A stretch of 11,464 nucleotides of DNA from CAZFIM01 sp964519615 (GTDB lineage Bacteria > Chloroflexota > Dehalococcoidia > GIF9 > UBA5629), in NCBI GenBank assembly GCA_964519615.1, contig CAZFIM010000070.1:1-11464 (forward strand), given 5' to 3'. This document shows positions 1 to 7,700 of the stretch, one piece after another (position 1 is the stretch's first letter; the number at the start of each line of letters is the position of its first letter). The notes under the pieces were generated by a model. That model was given only the letters and a program-made list of their open reading frames with translations, was not told where the DNA came from and did no database searches. A program made the position numbers and the translations under genes.

Positions 1-1783
1 GCGAAAGAAAATAGAACGGCATTCTATAGCCGGTTGTGAGCACCAGCGGATATTCCTTCGCCAGGTCCGGAGTAGAATAGGGGCTTTCGCCCGGCTCCCT
101 GAAAGAAGGTAGAGGATCGTAACCCAGCTTTTCTAACCTGGTAGAATAGAGCTCCATTTTCCCTGTCGGAGTAGGAAAGCCGCCGCCTTTGCGCCAGTAA
201 TCGGTTTTATATTTATAATAAATCTGATCTTTGCCCATTCTGGCGACCACGCCTTTTTCGCTGAACTCCTTCCAGGTAATACTGCCCCTGCGCACCTGAT
301 GATCGAGCATCTTCTCCACATTCTCAAACCAGTACTGGGGAGCAAGACGTTTACCGACCTCATTAAATATCTTGTTATCCGGCCATGCCTCTCCCGGAGG
401 ATCCACCACCTTATTATGCGCTTCGATCATAAAGCGCGGATGCATATCATAGACATCATCTATCTCCAGCCAGTGGGCGGCAGGCAAAACAATATCGGCC
501 ATCTCACCCATAGGAGACATAAACTGGTCGCAATGGACCATAAACTCAATATTATTAATCGCTTTTACAACTTCTTTTGTATTAGCCAGATGCAGTACCT
601 GCTGCCCCCCGACACTAAACCATACTTTTACCACTGATTCTCCTGAGGCAAGCTGTTTTATCACCGTATCCGCATGTGCGTTGCGCACTGCACCCAATTT
701 GAATTTATCGCTGCCGACGATGTTTTTCTGCATCTCCTCGGTTAAGGGCAGCTCATTGCCGAAATCTTCTATCAATCCCGTTTCCGGCAGCATCCAGCTA
801 ATCATACTCCCCGGCCGCTCAATATTGCCGGTAATGCCCAGCAGGCAGATGATCGCACGCATGGTGTTCCCGCAGTTCGCCTGCCGTTCAAGAGAGCTGC
901 CCACCTGAATACAGCCGGGAGTATCGATTGCAAACATTCTGGCCGCTTTGATGATGTCCTCTTTTCTCAGCCAGGTTATTTCAGAAACCCGTTCCGGTGT
1001 ATATTCCTGTACGCGTTCCTTCAGCCGGTCGAAGCCATACGTCCAATTATCGACAAATTCCCTATCGTAAAGATTTTCATTAATAATGACATTCATCATG
1101 CCAAGCGCCAGAGCTGCATCGGTTCCCGGCCTGATTTGCAGCCACAGAGCGGCTCTGGAGGTAATGCTGGTTGCGCGCGGATCGACGGATATCAGATTCT
1201 TTACATGGTTAAGAGAGTTTTGAAACCACACTGCCATTTCGGCATCGGCACTGCTTATCTCCAGTTGTTTGCCCCACGATATTTGTGTTTTAGGGAACTC
1301 GCCGCCCCAACCATGATAATCACAGTAGAGACGGCCGTAACCGCTTACCTCACCGTAAAGGACAAAGCGGGGACTGTGGCAGACATATCCGGGAGAAAGG
1401 ATATTAGCTGTACCGATTGACCGGGCCAACCTGTGAGTATATCTGTTATATCCTCTGCCTGTTCCCTGAGATATAGCTACAGATTGCGGGCCGTATTTAG
1501 CTATGGATTCCTTGAATTTCTCTTCAATGGTATCCAGAGCTTCATCCCAACTTATGCGTTTCCATTTACATTCACCGCGTTTTCCCATCTGCCTCAACGG
1601 ATATTTAAGACGGTCAGGATGCCCTATATGCTGAATACTGGACAGCCCTTTGGCACACATAGTCCCCCGGGTAGGTGTATCGGGGTTGCCTTCGATATGA
1701 GTTATCACACCGTCCTCGACGGTAACAAGAACACCGCAGCCGCCGTGACAGCTTTTGCAGGTTGTCTTTATCACTTTCTTCAT
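1..1783 (-). CDS. Molybdopterin oxidoreductase catalytic subunit (CISM / DMSO-reductase superfamily), C-terminus cut by window edge
   Basis: Reading the minus strand from the ATG at 1783 gives 594 codons without a stop. Cys9, Cys12, Cys16 and Cys43 form the N-terminal [4Fe-4S] motif (C-x2-C-x3-C-x26-C). The Molybdop_Fe4S4 domain is followed by the large molybdopterin domain. Cys135, in a VCHSP context, sits where the Mo/W ligand (Cys or Sec) lies in formate dehydrogenase-like enzymes. The C-terminal dinucleotide-binding domain has only begun when the sequence ends, so perhaps 120-150 residues are missing. It is the third gene of an operon after ferredoxin and NrfD-like subunits. In-frame GTGs at 1819 and 1843 could extend the start; neither extension adds a twin-arginine signal, so the product looks cytoplasmic. 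It broadly resembles the thiosulfate/polysulfide reductase and acetylene hydratase-like branch. His13 replaces the Asp that follows the second cluster Cys in acetylene hydratase, so I do not assign that activity. Substrate unknown. Confidence 0.93.
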   Translation of the reverse strand, partial: MKKVIKTTCKSCHGGCGVLVTVEDGVITHIEGNPDTPTRGTMCAKGLSSIQHIGHPDRLKYPLRQMGKRGECKWKRISWDEALDTIEEKFKESIAKYGPQSVAISQGTGRGYNRYTHRLARSIGTANILSPGYVCHSPRFVLYGEVSGYGRLYCDYHGWGGEFPKTQISWGKQLEISSADAEMAVWFQNSLNHVKNLISVDPRATSITSRAALWLQIRPGTDAALALGMMNVIINENLYDREFVDNWTYGFDRLKERVQEYTPERVSEITWLRKEDIIKAARMFAIDTPGCIQVGSSLERQANCGNTMRAIICLLGITGNIERPGSMISWMLPETGLIEDFGNELPLTEEMQKNIVGSDKFKLGAVRNAHADTVIKQLASGESVVKVWFSVGGQQVLHLANTKEVVKAINNIEFMVHCDQFMSPMGEMADIVLPAAHWLEIDDVYDMHPRFMIEAHNKVVDPPGEAWPDNKIFNEVGKRLAPQYWFENVEKMLDHQVRRGSITWKEFSEKGVVARMGKDQIYYKYKTDYWRKGGGFPTPTGKMELYSTRLEKLGYDPLPSFREPGESPYSTPDLAKEYPLVLTTGYRMPFYFLS

Positions 1784-1865
1784 AGCAATATGTTCTTTCT
1801 TTTCTGATTTATTCTCCACAAGCGGCCGATAATGCGTTTGCACCAGCCTGTATAGATATGCGCTC

Positions 1866-2753
1866 TTATTCTTCCAGATAGCTGGGCGTTGAAAATAGCG
1901 GTTTATAAATACCGGCTTTCAGGATTGAGTACCGCAAAGCCATACCGCCTGCGACTTCACAGACCACTCCAACAATTAATATCGCGGACGTAGCATCGCC
2001 TATGAAATAGCTGAATACGGCTATAATCAGAGGAATTGCAATACCAAGTCCGACCACCCCTGCCCAGAAAGTTAAAGCTGATTTTCCTCTCATCTGGTCT
2101 ACCACGGAGCGTTTACCGGTCTCATCTCTTTTCATGGCCGACCAGAGATAAACAACGATCAGCAACACATTGATAATAAGCAGCCAGCGGCTTCCGGCTT
2201 CTGCGATGTGCATATTTATATCGCCTCCCAACAGCCCTATCAACGTAAGCAAGCCGAATCCCCCCATCAGTCCGCACATAATGAAAAGTACCGGCAACAA
2301 TGGTGAATTCCAGAATGAGACCGCTTTTACGTGATTAAGTACAAACCCTGTATAGATGGCTACACCAAAGGCCGCTGCACCAGCGGCGATTTTGAACAAT
2401 AATTCCCATATGCTGCCCGGAACCGAGTATGACAGGATCAGCTGGATTGCTGCGCTGCCGACAAAAAGTACAACAAAAATAAACCCCCTGGCCAACCACG
2501 ATGTATGCGGTCTGAACATAATACGCCAGAACCTTAGCGGTTTGCCCAGAAAAGCTATATGAAAGCTGCCCTTAAGCACTGCTACGATGAGCAGCCCGGC
2601 AAGCATCCCGGTAAGGTTATCGAAAAAGAGGGATACCAGATAAAGGCCACCCCCCAAACCGCCCGTATAGAGCGCAAGCCAGAGCAATATTCCCCGGCGG
2701 TCTATCCACTCCGACTGATAAGTGGGTTTAATCATCCATTCATGTGCTTCCAT
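1866..2753 (-). CDS. NrfD/PsrC-family membrane subunit of a molybdoenzyme complex
   Basis: A 295-residue integral membrane protein with about eight hydrophobic segments (roughly 20-43, 48-70, 87-109, 118-140, 150-176, 185-206, 228-250, 255-275). The stretch around 69-90 (HIAFLGKP, then FWRI, RPHTSW and LARG) matches the conserved NrfD/PsrC loop. In this family the subunit anchors the iron-sulfur and catalytic subunits and exchanges electrons with the quinone pool. It starts 4 nt after the stop of the ferredoxin gene, and its AGGAG ribosome site lies within the last codons of that gene, so the two are translationally linked. The catalytic gene follows 82 nt downstream of its stop (start at 1783). 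Family assignment is firm; direction of electron flow (quinol oxidation or quinone reduction) cannot be told. Confidence 0.93.
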   Translation of the reverse strand: MEAHEWMIKPTYQSEWIDRRGILLWLALYTGGLGGGLYLVSLFFDNLTGMLAGLLIVAVLKGSFHIAFLGKPLRFWRIMFRPHTSWLARGFIFVVLFVGSAAIQLILSYSVPGSIWELLFKIAAGAAAFGVAIYTGFVLNHVKAVSFWNSPLLPVLFIMCGLMGGFGLLTLIGLLGGDINMHIAEAGSRWLLIINVLLIVVYLWSAMKRDETGKRSVVDQMRGKSALTFWAGVVGLGIAIPLIIAVFSYFIGDATSAILIVGVVCEVAGGMALRYSILKAGIYKPLFSTPSYLEE

Positions 2754-2757
2754 CTTG

Positions 2758-3483
2758 TTATACTCCTGCTGTTAACAGCTTCTCTTCACTTTTCTGATTG
2801 TCGGATTCTTCGCTTGTGCCTATTTGCTGCCTATCGACATAATAGATAGCGGGGCCTGTACCGAATTCAGGGTGAAGTTGAACACCTTTTCTCTCACGTA
2901 TTAAGCGTGAAACATCACTATCCGGGTCATCAAGGTCGCCAAAAGTCAAAGCCCGTGCCTGACAGGTGTTAACGCAGGCAGGGGTTGCATCACGGTCTAT
3001 GCCCGGTTTCAATCCTTTAGCCAGCCCGGCATCGATTCGTTCCATGCAGAAATTGCATTTCTCCGTCGTCCCGATTTGATGTGGATAAAGCTTCTTGCCC
3101 GCTTTCTCGAAATCAGTACGGCCGTGATTGGGGAAAAATCCCTTATCTTTGTCCTTGGAAAGGAACTTCCGGTTCTGATAAGGACAGGCAATTACGCAAT
3201 AACGGCAGCCGACACATTTATTCTGGTCAACCGCAACTATGCCATCGTCTCTTTTATAAGTTGCGCCGGTGGGACAAACTTCAACACAGGGAGCATCCTC
3301 ACATTGATTACAGCGAACAGGATAGGTCGAGACAACCGGCATTATGCCATCGATATCCGGTTCTACCGCTATCAGTCTGGGCCAATCAATGCCGTAAGGC
3401 AAGAAGTGCTCGATTCTGCAGGCAACAACGCAGCCGTAACAGCGAACGCATTTGGAAAGGTCTACTACCATTCCCCATCTCAT
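2758..3483 (-). CDS. Four-cluster [4Fe-4S] ferredoxin subunit (NrfC/PsrB/DmsB-like)
   Basis: This 241-residue protein carries sixteen Cys in four complete sets: C12-C15-C18-C22, C58-C61-C66-C70, C90-C93-C96-C100 and C143-C146-C170-C174. These would hold four [4Fe-4S] clusters forming the electron wire between the molybdenum centre and the NrfD-like membrane subunit. It starts with MRWGMVVDLSKC, so the first cluster motif begins almost at the N-terminus with no signal peptide or Tat motif. The C-terminal 25 residues are polar and Cys-free. The start is supported by an AGAGAGGAG ribosome site 8 nt upstream. It is the first gene of the operon, which is unusual because the catalytic gene usually leads in psr/phs/dms operons. 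A second, very similar gene begins at 11423. Confidence 0.95.
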   Translation of the reverse strand: MRWGMVVDLSKCVRCYGCVVACRIEHFLPYGIDWPRLIAVEPDIDGIMPVVSTYPVRCNQCEDAPCVEVCPTGATYKRDDGIVAVDQNKCVGCRYCVIACPYQNRKFLSKDKDKGFFPNHGRTDFEKAGKKLYPHQIGTTEKCNFCMERIDAGLAKGLKPGIDRDATPACVNTCQARALTFGDLDDPDSDVSRLIRERKGVQLHPEFGTGPAIYYVDRQQIGTSEESDNQKSEEKLLTAGV

Positions 3484-3555
3484 AGGTATGACTCCTCTCT
3501 AAAATAGCACTGTGTCCGGCTGACTTTTTTCTCGGGAAGAACACACCGGACCTGT

Positions 3556-3583
3556 TTTATACTGTAGTCTATTTTACAGTCAG
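3556..3583 (-). promoter_or_regulatory. Candidate sigma70-type promoter of the CISM operon
   Basis: On the minus strand CTGACT (3583-3578, 4 of 6 matches to TTGACA) is followed after 16 nt by TATAAA (3561-3556, 5 of 6 matches to TATAAT). This would start transcription near 3549, about 66 nt before the ferredoxin start codon. The spacer and hexamers overlap an inverted repeat ACTGTA-N8-TACAGT (3561-3566 and 3575-3580), a possible operator. Not verifiable by eye alone. Confidence 0.45.
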
Positions 3584-3616
3584 CTCAGATATGCCGTCAG
3601 TAAAATTCGTTACAGT

Positions 3617-3630
3617 GTGAAATTGTTCAC
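3617..3630. promoter_or_regulatory. CRP-like palindrome GTGAA-N4-TTCAC upstream of the CISM operon
   Basis: GTGAAATTGTTCAC is a perfect 5+5 inverted repeat with a 4-nt centre, and the flanking T extends it to TGTGA-N6-TCACG, matching nine of the ten bases of the E. coli CRP consensus TGTGA-N6-TCACA. Its centre is about 74 bp upstream of the predicted transcription start and 140 bp upstream of the ferredoxin start codon, a plausible position for a class I activator. The neighbouring Crp-family protein keeps the Arg-Glu of the CRP recognition helix, which fits a GTGA half-site. That this protein binds here is inference. Confidence 0.55.
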
Positions 3631-3804
3631 GATGTGCTTATATACACCTGAGTTAAGGCGGTGAAATAATAGAGAGGTAACTATAATTAACAGATTTATA
3701 TCTGCTGAACAGTGGTAAAAAGAAACACAATCATCATGCAATCAAGCAGCTACAACCGTTGCAGATACGGAGGGTATGCTCATGACGGTAGCAGATGAAA
3801 TGCG

Positions 3805-4488
3805 CTAATGGGTGGGCAAAGGCCATGTATGAGCTATTTCCGTGAGCAGCTCCTGATCGAGTATATCAATGCCCTTGCGTGTAGTACGTATGGCGCCCCT
3901 GTCTTCCATATATTTTATTGATTTATTGACCATTTCCCTTGACGTACCCACCATATTAGCCATGTCCTGCTGGGTTAGATGAATGCCCGCCTCAGCCTCC
4001 CACTCGATATATTTGAGCAGCATACCGGCAACACGATTAATGACCTGTGTAAAGGAGAGCTCTTCAACTAACCTGGAATCACGGCGCACGCGAATCGCCA
4101 GGGCACGAAGCGCATTCAAGGCCACCTTGGGAAATTTCTGCAGAATCATGTGGAGATCATCTTTTTGTATGTAATAGAGCGTTGTAGGGGTCATTGCCAT
4201 CATCGTTGCCGGAACAGTACCCCCATCAAATATGCCTATATCGCCAAAAGAATCACCTTTGGGAGTAATATGGAGAATCTGCTCTTTGCCGTCTTCCGAT
4301 GTTTTATATACTTTGACGGCACCTGATACCACGAAGAAAAGATAATCGGGCACCGAGCCCTGCAGCATAATCATCTCGCTCTTTTCATACTTTTTCTCGC
4401 CCAGATAATGCTGAATATAGTCAAGCTCATCATCAGTGCAATTTTTAAAATAGTCTATATGCTGAACATTCTGGATTTCTACTGTCAT
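3805..4488 (-). CDS. Crp/Fnr-family transcriptional regulator
   Basis: A 227-residue two-domain regulator: a cyclic-nucleotide-binding-like beta-barrel (about 10-125), a dimerisation helix (about 125-160) and a C-terminal HTH_Crp winged helix (about 168-212). The recognition helix reads SREMVNKSIKYME, with Arg184 and Glu185 matching CRP Arg180 and Glu181 and Lys189 in place of Arg185; this predicts GTGA-type half-sites. In the phosphate-binding cassette, Asp83, Pro93 and Ala94 replace CRP Glu72, Arg82 and Ser83, so cAMP is unlikely to be the ligand. Only one Cys (Cys17) is present, so it has no FNR-type iron-sulfur cluster. The true signal is unknown; haem, another small molecule or redox are possible. 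It lies just upstream of the CISM operon in the same direction, with 321 bp between them, suggesting local control of that operon. Confidence 0.93.
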   Translation of the reverse strand: MTVEIQNVQHIDYFKNCTDDELDYIQHYLGEKKYEKSEMIMLQGSVPDYLFFVVSGAVKVYKTSEDGKEQILHITPKGDSFGDIGIFDGGTVPATMMAMTPTTLYYIQKDDLHMILQKFPKVALNALRALAIRVRRDSRLVEELSFTQVINRVAGMLLKYIEWEAEAGIHLTQQDMANMVGTSREMVNKSIKYMEDRGAIRTTRKGIDILDQELLTEIAHTWPLPTH

Positions 4489-4530
4489 GATCTTTCTTTA
4501 TCGCTTCAGTGATATTGCGTCTATGATATG

Positions 4531-4552
4531 TACATTATTCATGTATATTATA
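4531..4552 (-). promoter_or_regulatory. Candidate -10 element with overlapping inverted repeat upstream of the crp-like gene
   Basis: On the minus strand TATAAT (4552-4547) is followed at once by TACAT-N5-ATGTA (4531-4545), an inverted repeat that would cover the transcription start near 4540, about 52 nt before the start codon. No good -35 is visible at 16-18 nt. The repeat does not resemble the GTGAA palindrome, so autoregulation through the same motif is not indicated. The rest of the 218-bp gap up to 4706 is AT-rich and holds a GCAC-N6-GTGC inverted repeat near 4641-4654, with no T-run that would make a terminator. Confidence 0.35.
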
Positions 4553-4706
4553 CAGTAAAAATGAAAATGACATTATATTCATTAATAATTTTTAAGCGCG
4601 CTGTCTGTTCACCTGCATAGAAACATTTATTGTGATAGCACTGCAATGTGCAGGGTATGCAGCAAAAAACGCCGGTACATAAACGCCTTGCCGTAAAAGC
4701 TCAGGG

Positions 4707-7700
4707 TCAGCTCCCAAGCAGGGCGTTGATTTTATACTTGAGATACGTCAGATCAAATGGTTTGGTGACATAGTCGGCATTAATTGCAGCAAGAAAATAC
4801 TCCGTATCCGTATTCATGACATCACCAGTCATAAACAGTATCTTTTTGGCCATCTGGGAGTTTTTACTATTTATACATTCGTACAGTTCAAAGCCGTTCA
4901 TGCCCGGCATGACAATATCAAGTAAAACAAGATTATAATCATCGTTCTCTATCAAATTCAGCGCGTCCGCCGCGTTATTCGCAACTTCGACCTTATGTCC
5001 TTGCTCAGTTAAAAGCGTCTTCAGGAACTCATATACCTCAGGCTCATCGTCCACAATCAATATCCTGGCACATCCAGCAGCAGCCGGTACTTCTTTTTTA
5101 TAGGTTGCCGGCGGGGATTTTCCCTTTTCGGAAACAACCGGCAGATTGACGGTAAAAGTCGCTCCCTCACCCAAAGTACTTTTGACGTTTATCGTGCCGC
5201 CGTGTTCGCTCACTATGCCGTGACAGACACTTAATCCCAATCCTGTACCCTCCCCCAGCTTCCTCGTGGTGAAAAACGGATCGAAAATTTTATGCAAATT
5301 GGCAGCCTCGATGCCCGGCCCTTCGTCCTCGAATGAAATAACGATATGCTCATGACGTTTTGCTGTCTTTATATTCAATGTGCCGCCGCCTTTATGTATC
5401 TTCATCTCCATCAGTGCATTTCTGATGATATTGGTGAAAACCTGCTGAATTTGTCCTCCATCCGCTAAAGTTAACGGCAGGTGCGGCGACAAGCGTGTAA
5501 TTACCTCAATATTTTCGCTGCGCAATTCATAAGCCATAAGCGCAAGCGTATTTCTCAGCAGTTCGTTAATATTCACGAAAGTCCTCTCCGCCCTGTTCTG
5601 ACGGGCAAAGGAGAGCAGCTTTCTGACGATATCGGATACACGCTGGGCGCCATCATGGATAACGCTGACATATTCCCTGATATTTTGAGGGAGGTCTTCT
5701 CCCATCAAAAGCTGTGAATAGCCGATAACTCCGGTAAGCGGATTATTTATTTCATGAGCCACACCGGAAGCCATCTCGCCGATAGAAGCAAGATGAGAGG
5801 CAAGCCTCGCCTTGCTCTCCATCTCCTTTTTCTCCTTCTCCGCCTTCCTCTGCTCGGTAATATCTTCGCCCGAACCCAGTATGCCCGTAATAGCACCTTT
5901 TTCATCCCTTATAGGGACAACATTCCAGCTGATAATACGTTCAGAACCATTTTTTGTAACTACGGTATTCTCCACATATTCTGAAACAGGGATATCACCT
6001 GTAATCATCCGGCTGAAAATTTCTCCGTCAAGTGCGCGCCCTCGCTCTGACACGAACAACTCAATCCAGTTTTTACCGATAATTTCTTTTTCCGTATATT
6101 CCAGCACCTCACAGCCTTTTCTGTTGATCATCTCAATGGTCCCTTTGGTATTAACGGCCATCATCAATACACCTGCCACATCAAGATATTTTTGCGCTTT
6201 ATCCCGCTCCGCTTTAATGGCCATTTCAGCTTTCTTTCGTTCACTGATGTCTCGAGCAAAGGTAAGGATAGCCGGTCTACCTCCGTATATGATTTTGGTG
6301 AGTTCGATCTCTGCGGGAAAAGTACTGCCGTCTTTTCTGCTTTCTTCACGAGTAAAAGTAATCAGACCGCCGGGTTCCATTTTCTGCCAGTATCTTTCCA
6401 TATGATTCTCTTTGACTATGTCATCGAAAAAGTACGTCATATTATGTGAAAGAAATTCCTCTCTGGAATAACCCATCATCCGGCATTTTGTATTGTTAAC
6501 AAGCAGTATCTTGCCACTCAGATCATTGACTATAATCCCTTCGACGGCTTTTTCTATCAATTCGCGGAAGTTCTGCTCACTCTCTCGTAAAGCCTTCTCC
6601 GCCTTTCTTCTTTCGGTAATATCCCGGCTGAATGCCAATATAGCCGGTTTCCCGGAAAAGGTGACTGCTCCCAACTTTACTTCTGCTATAATGACCTTCC
6701 CGTCCTTATGTACTATATTGGTCTCGAAAACAACAGAACTGCCGGGTTTAACCCGGTTCCAGTACTTTCTGCGGTGATTGGATACGGTTACATCGTGGAA
6801 AATATCAGCCATATTCATGGATGATAGTTCCTCCAGTGTATAACCGGCCATCACTGCCGCCTGGGTATTTGCCATCAGTACATTCCCATCCCAATCATGT
6901 ACTAAAATGGCGTCAGCCGCTTGCTCCACCAGTTCACGAAAGCGGGCCTCACTCTCACGCAAAGCCTCTTCATCCCGTTTACGTTCAGTAATATCGCGGC
7001 ATATGCAAAAAATAAGCTTCTGCCCCCCAATGACCGCTCCATTGGTGCTGATTTCTACACTATATGTCGTACCATCCTTGCGGCAGTGTAACGTCTCAAA
7101 ATGGTCCCCGCTTTCATCCACGGTACGAATCATTTCCATAACCTGTTCGCGAGAGTAAAGATATTCCCAATCACTCACATTAAGCCGGCTTACCTCTTCA
7201 AGAGGATATCCAATCATGGCAGCAAATTGTTTATTTGATTGATAGACATTGCCTTCCTGGTCAAGAATGACGATACCGTCTCTCGACTGCTCAATCAGTA
7301 TGCGGAAACGGGCCTCACTCTCACGCAGCTCCTGCTCTATTTTTTTTCGCTGCGTGATATCACGGCTAATGGAGAATATCGCCGGTTTGCCGTTCCAGGT
7401 GGTTTTTGCCAATTTCACTTCCACATCCAGCTTGCTGCCGTCTTTTCCCTGCACAACGTGTTCGAATATTACGGGTTCCTCTGAAACGAGCCTTTCACGG
7501 CGTTCGTTCGTATCCTTAAAACCAAACGAATAAGGAAAGAGGTCCATAATATTCATGGAGAGAATTTCCTCTTTCGAGTAGCCCGTTCTCAATGCTTGCT
7601 GTTTATTCACTACCATTATATTGCCTTCAAAATCATCAACCATGATAGCGTCGGTAGCATGGTCTATCATCTCACGAAAGTTTTTTTCATTCTCTTTAAG

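Larger units (their letters stand above)
3484..3804. other. Non-coding gap of 321 bp between the regulator gene and the CISM operon
   Basis: No convincing gene lies here. The right part (about 3660-3804) follows the stop of the Crp-like gene and holds a short CAGAT-TTAT-ATCTG inverted repeat (3690-3705), too weak to call a terminator. The left part holds the candidate promoter, an ACTGTA/TACAGT inverted repeat and a CRP-like palindrome, listed separately. Arms GTCCGG (3514-3519) and CCGGAC (3546-3551) could fold the untranslated leader of the operon into a hairpin with a 26-nt loop. A plus-strand micro-ORF of 8 codons at 3782-3808 has a good GGAGG but no further support. Confidence 0.6.

Noticed and set aside
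299..637. Plus-strand open frames across 299-1807
   Set aside because: They lie antisense to the molybdopterin subunit, whose minus-strand frame is continuous and carries family motifs throughout; the plus frames show none.
1..1783. Acetylene hydratase as the identity of the catalytic subunit
   Set aside because: The Asp next to the second cluster Cys is replaced by His, and acetylene hydratase does not need the NrfD and ferredoxin partners present here.
3076..3507. Two overlapping plus-strand frames opposite the ferredoxin gene
   Set aside because: Antisense shadows of a gene with sixteen correctly spaced cysteines; no ribosome site or recognisable domain.
5812..6405. Long plus-strand frame of 197 codons inside the kinase gene
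   Set aside because: Antisense to conserved PAS domains; the composition (Ser and Phe rich) is the usual reflection of Glu/Lys-rich coding sequence on the other strand.
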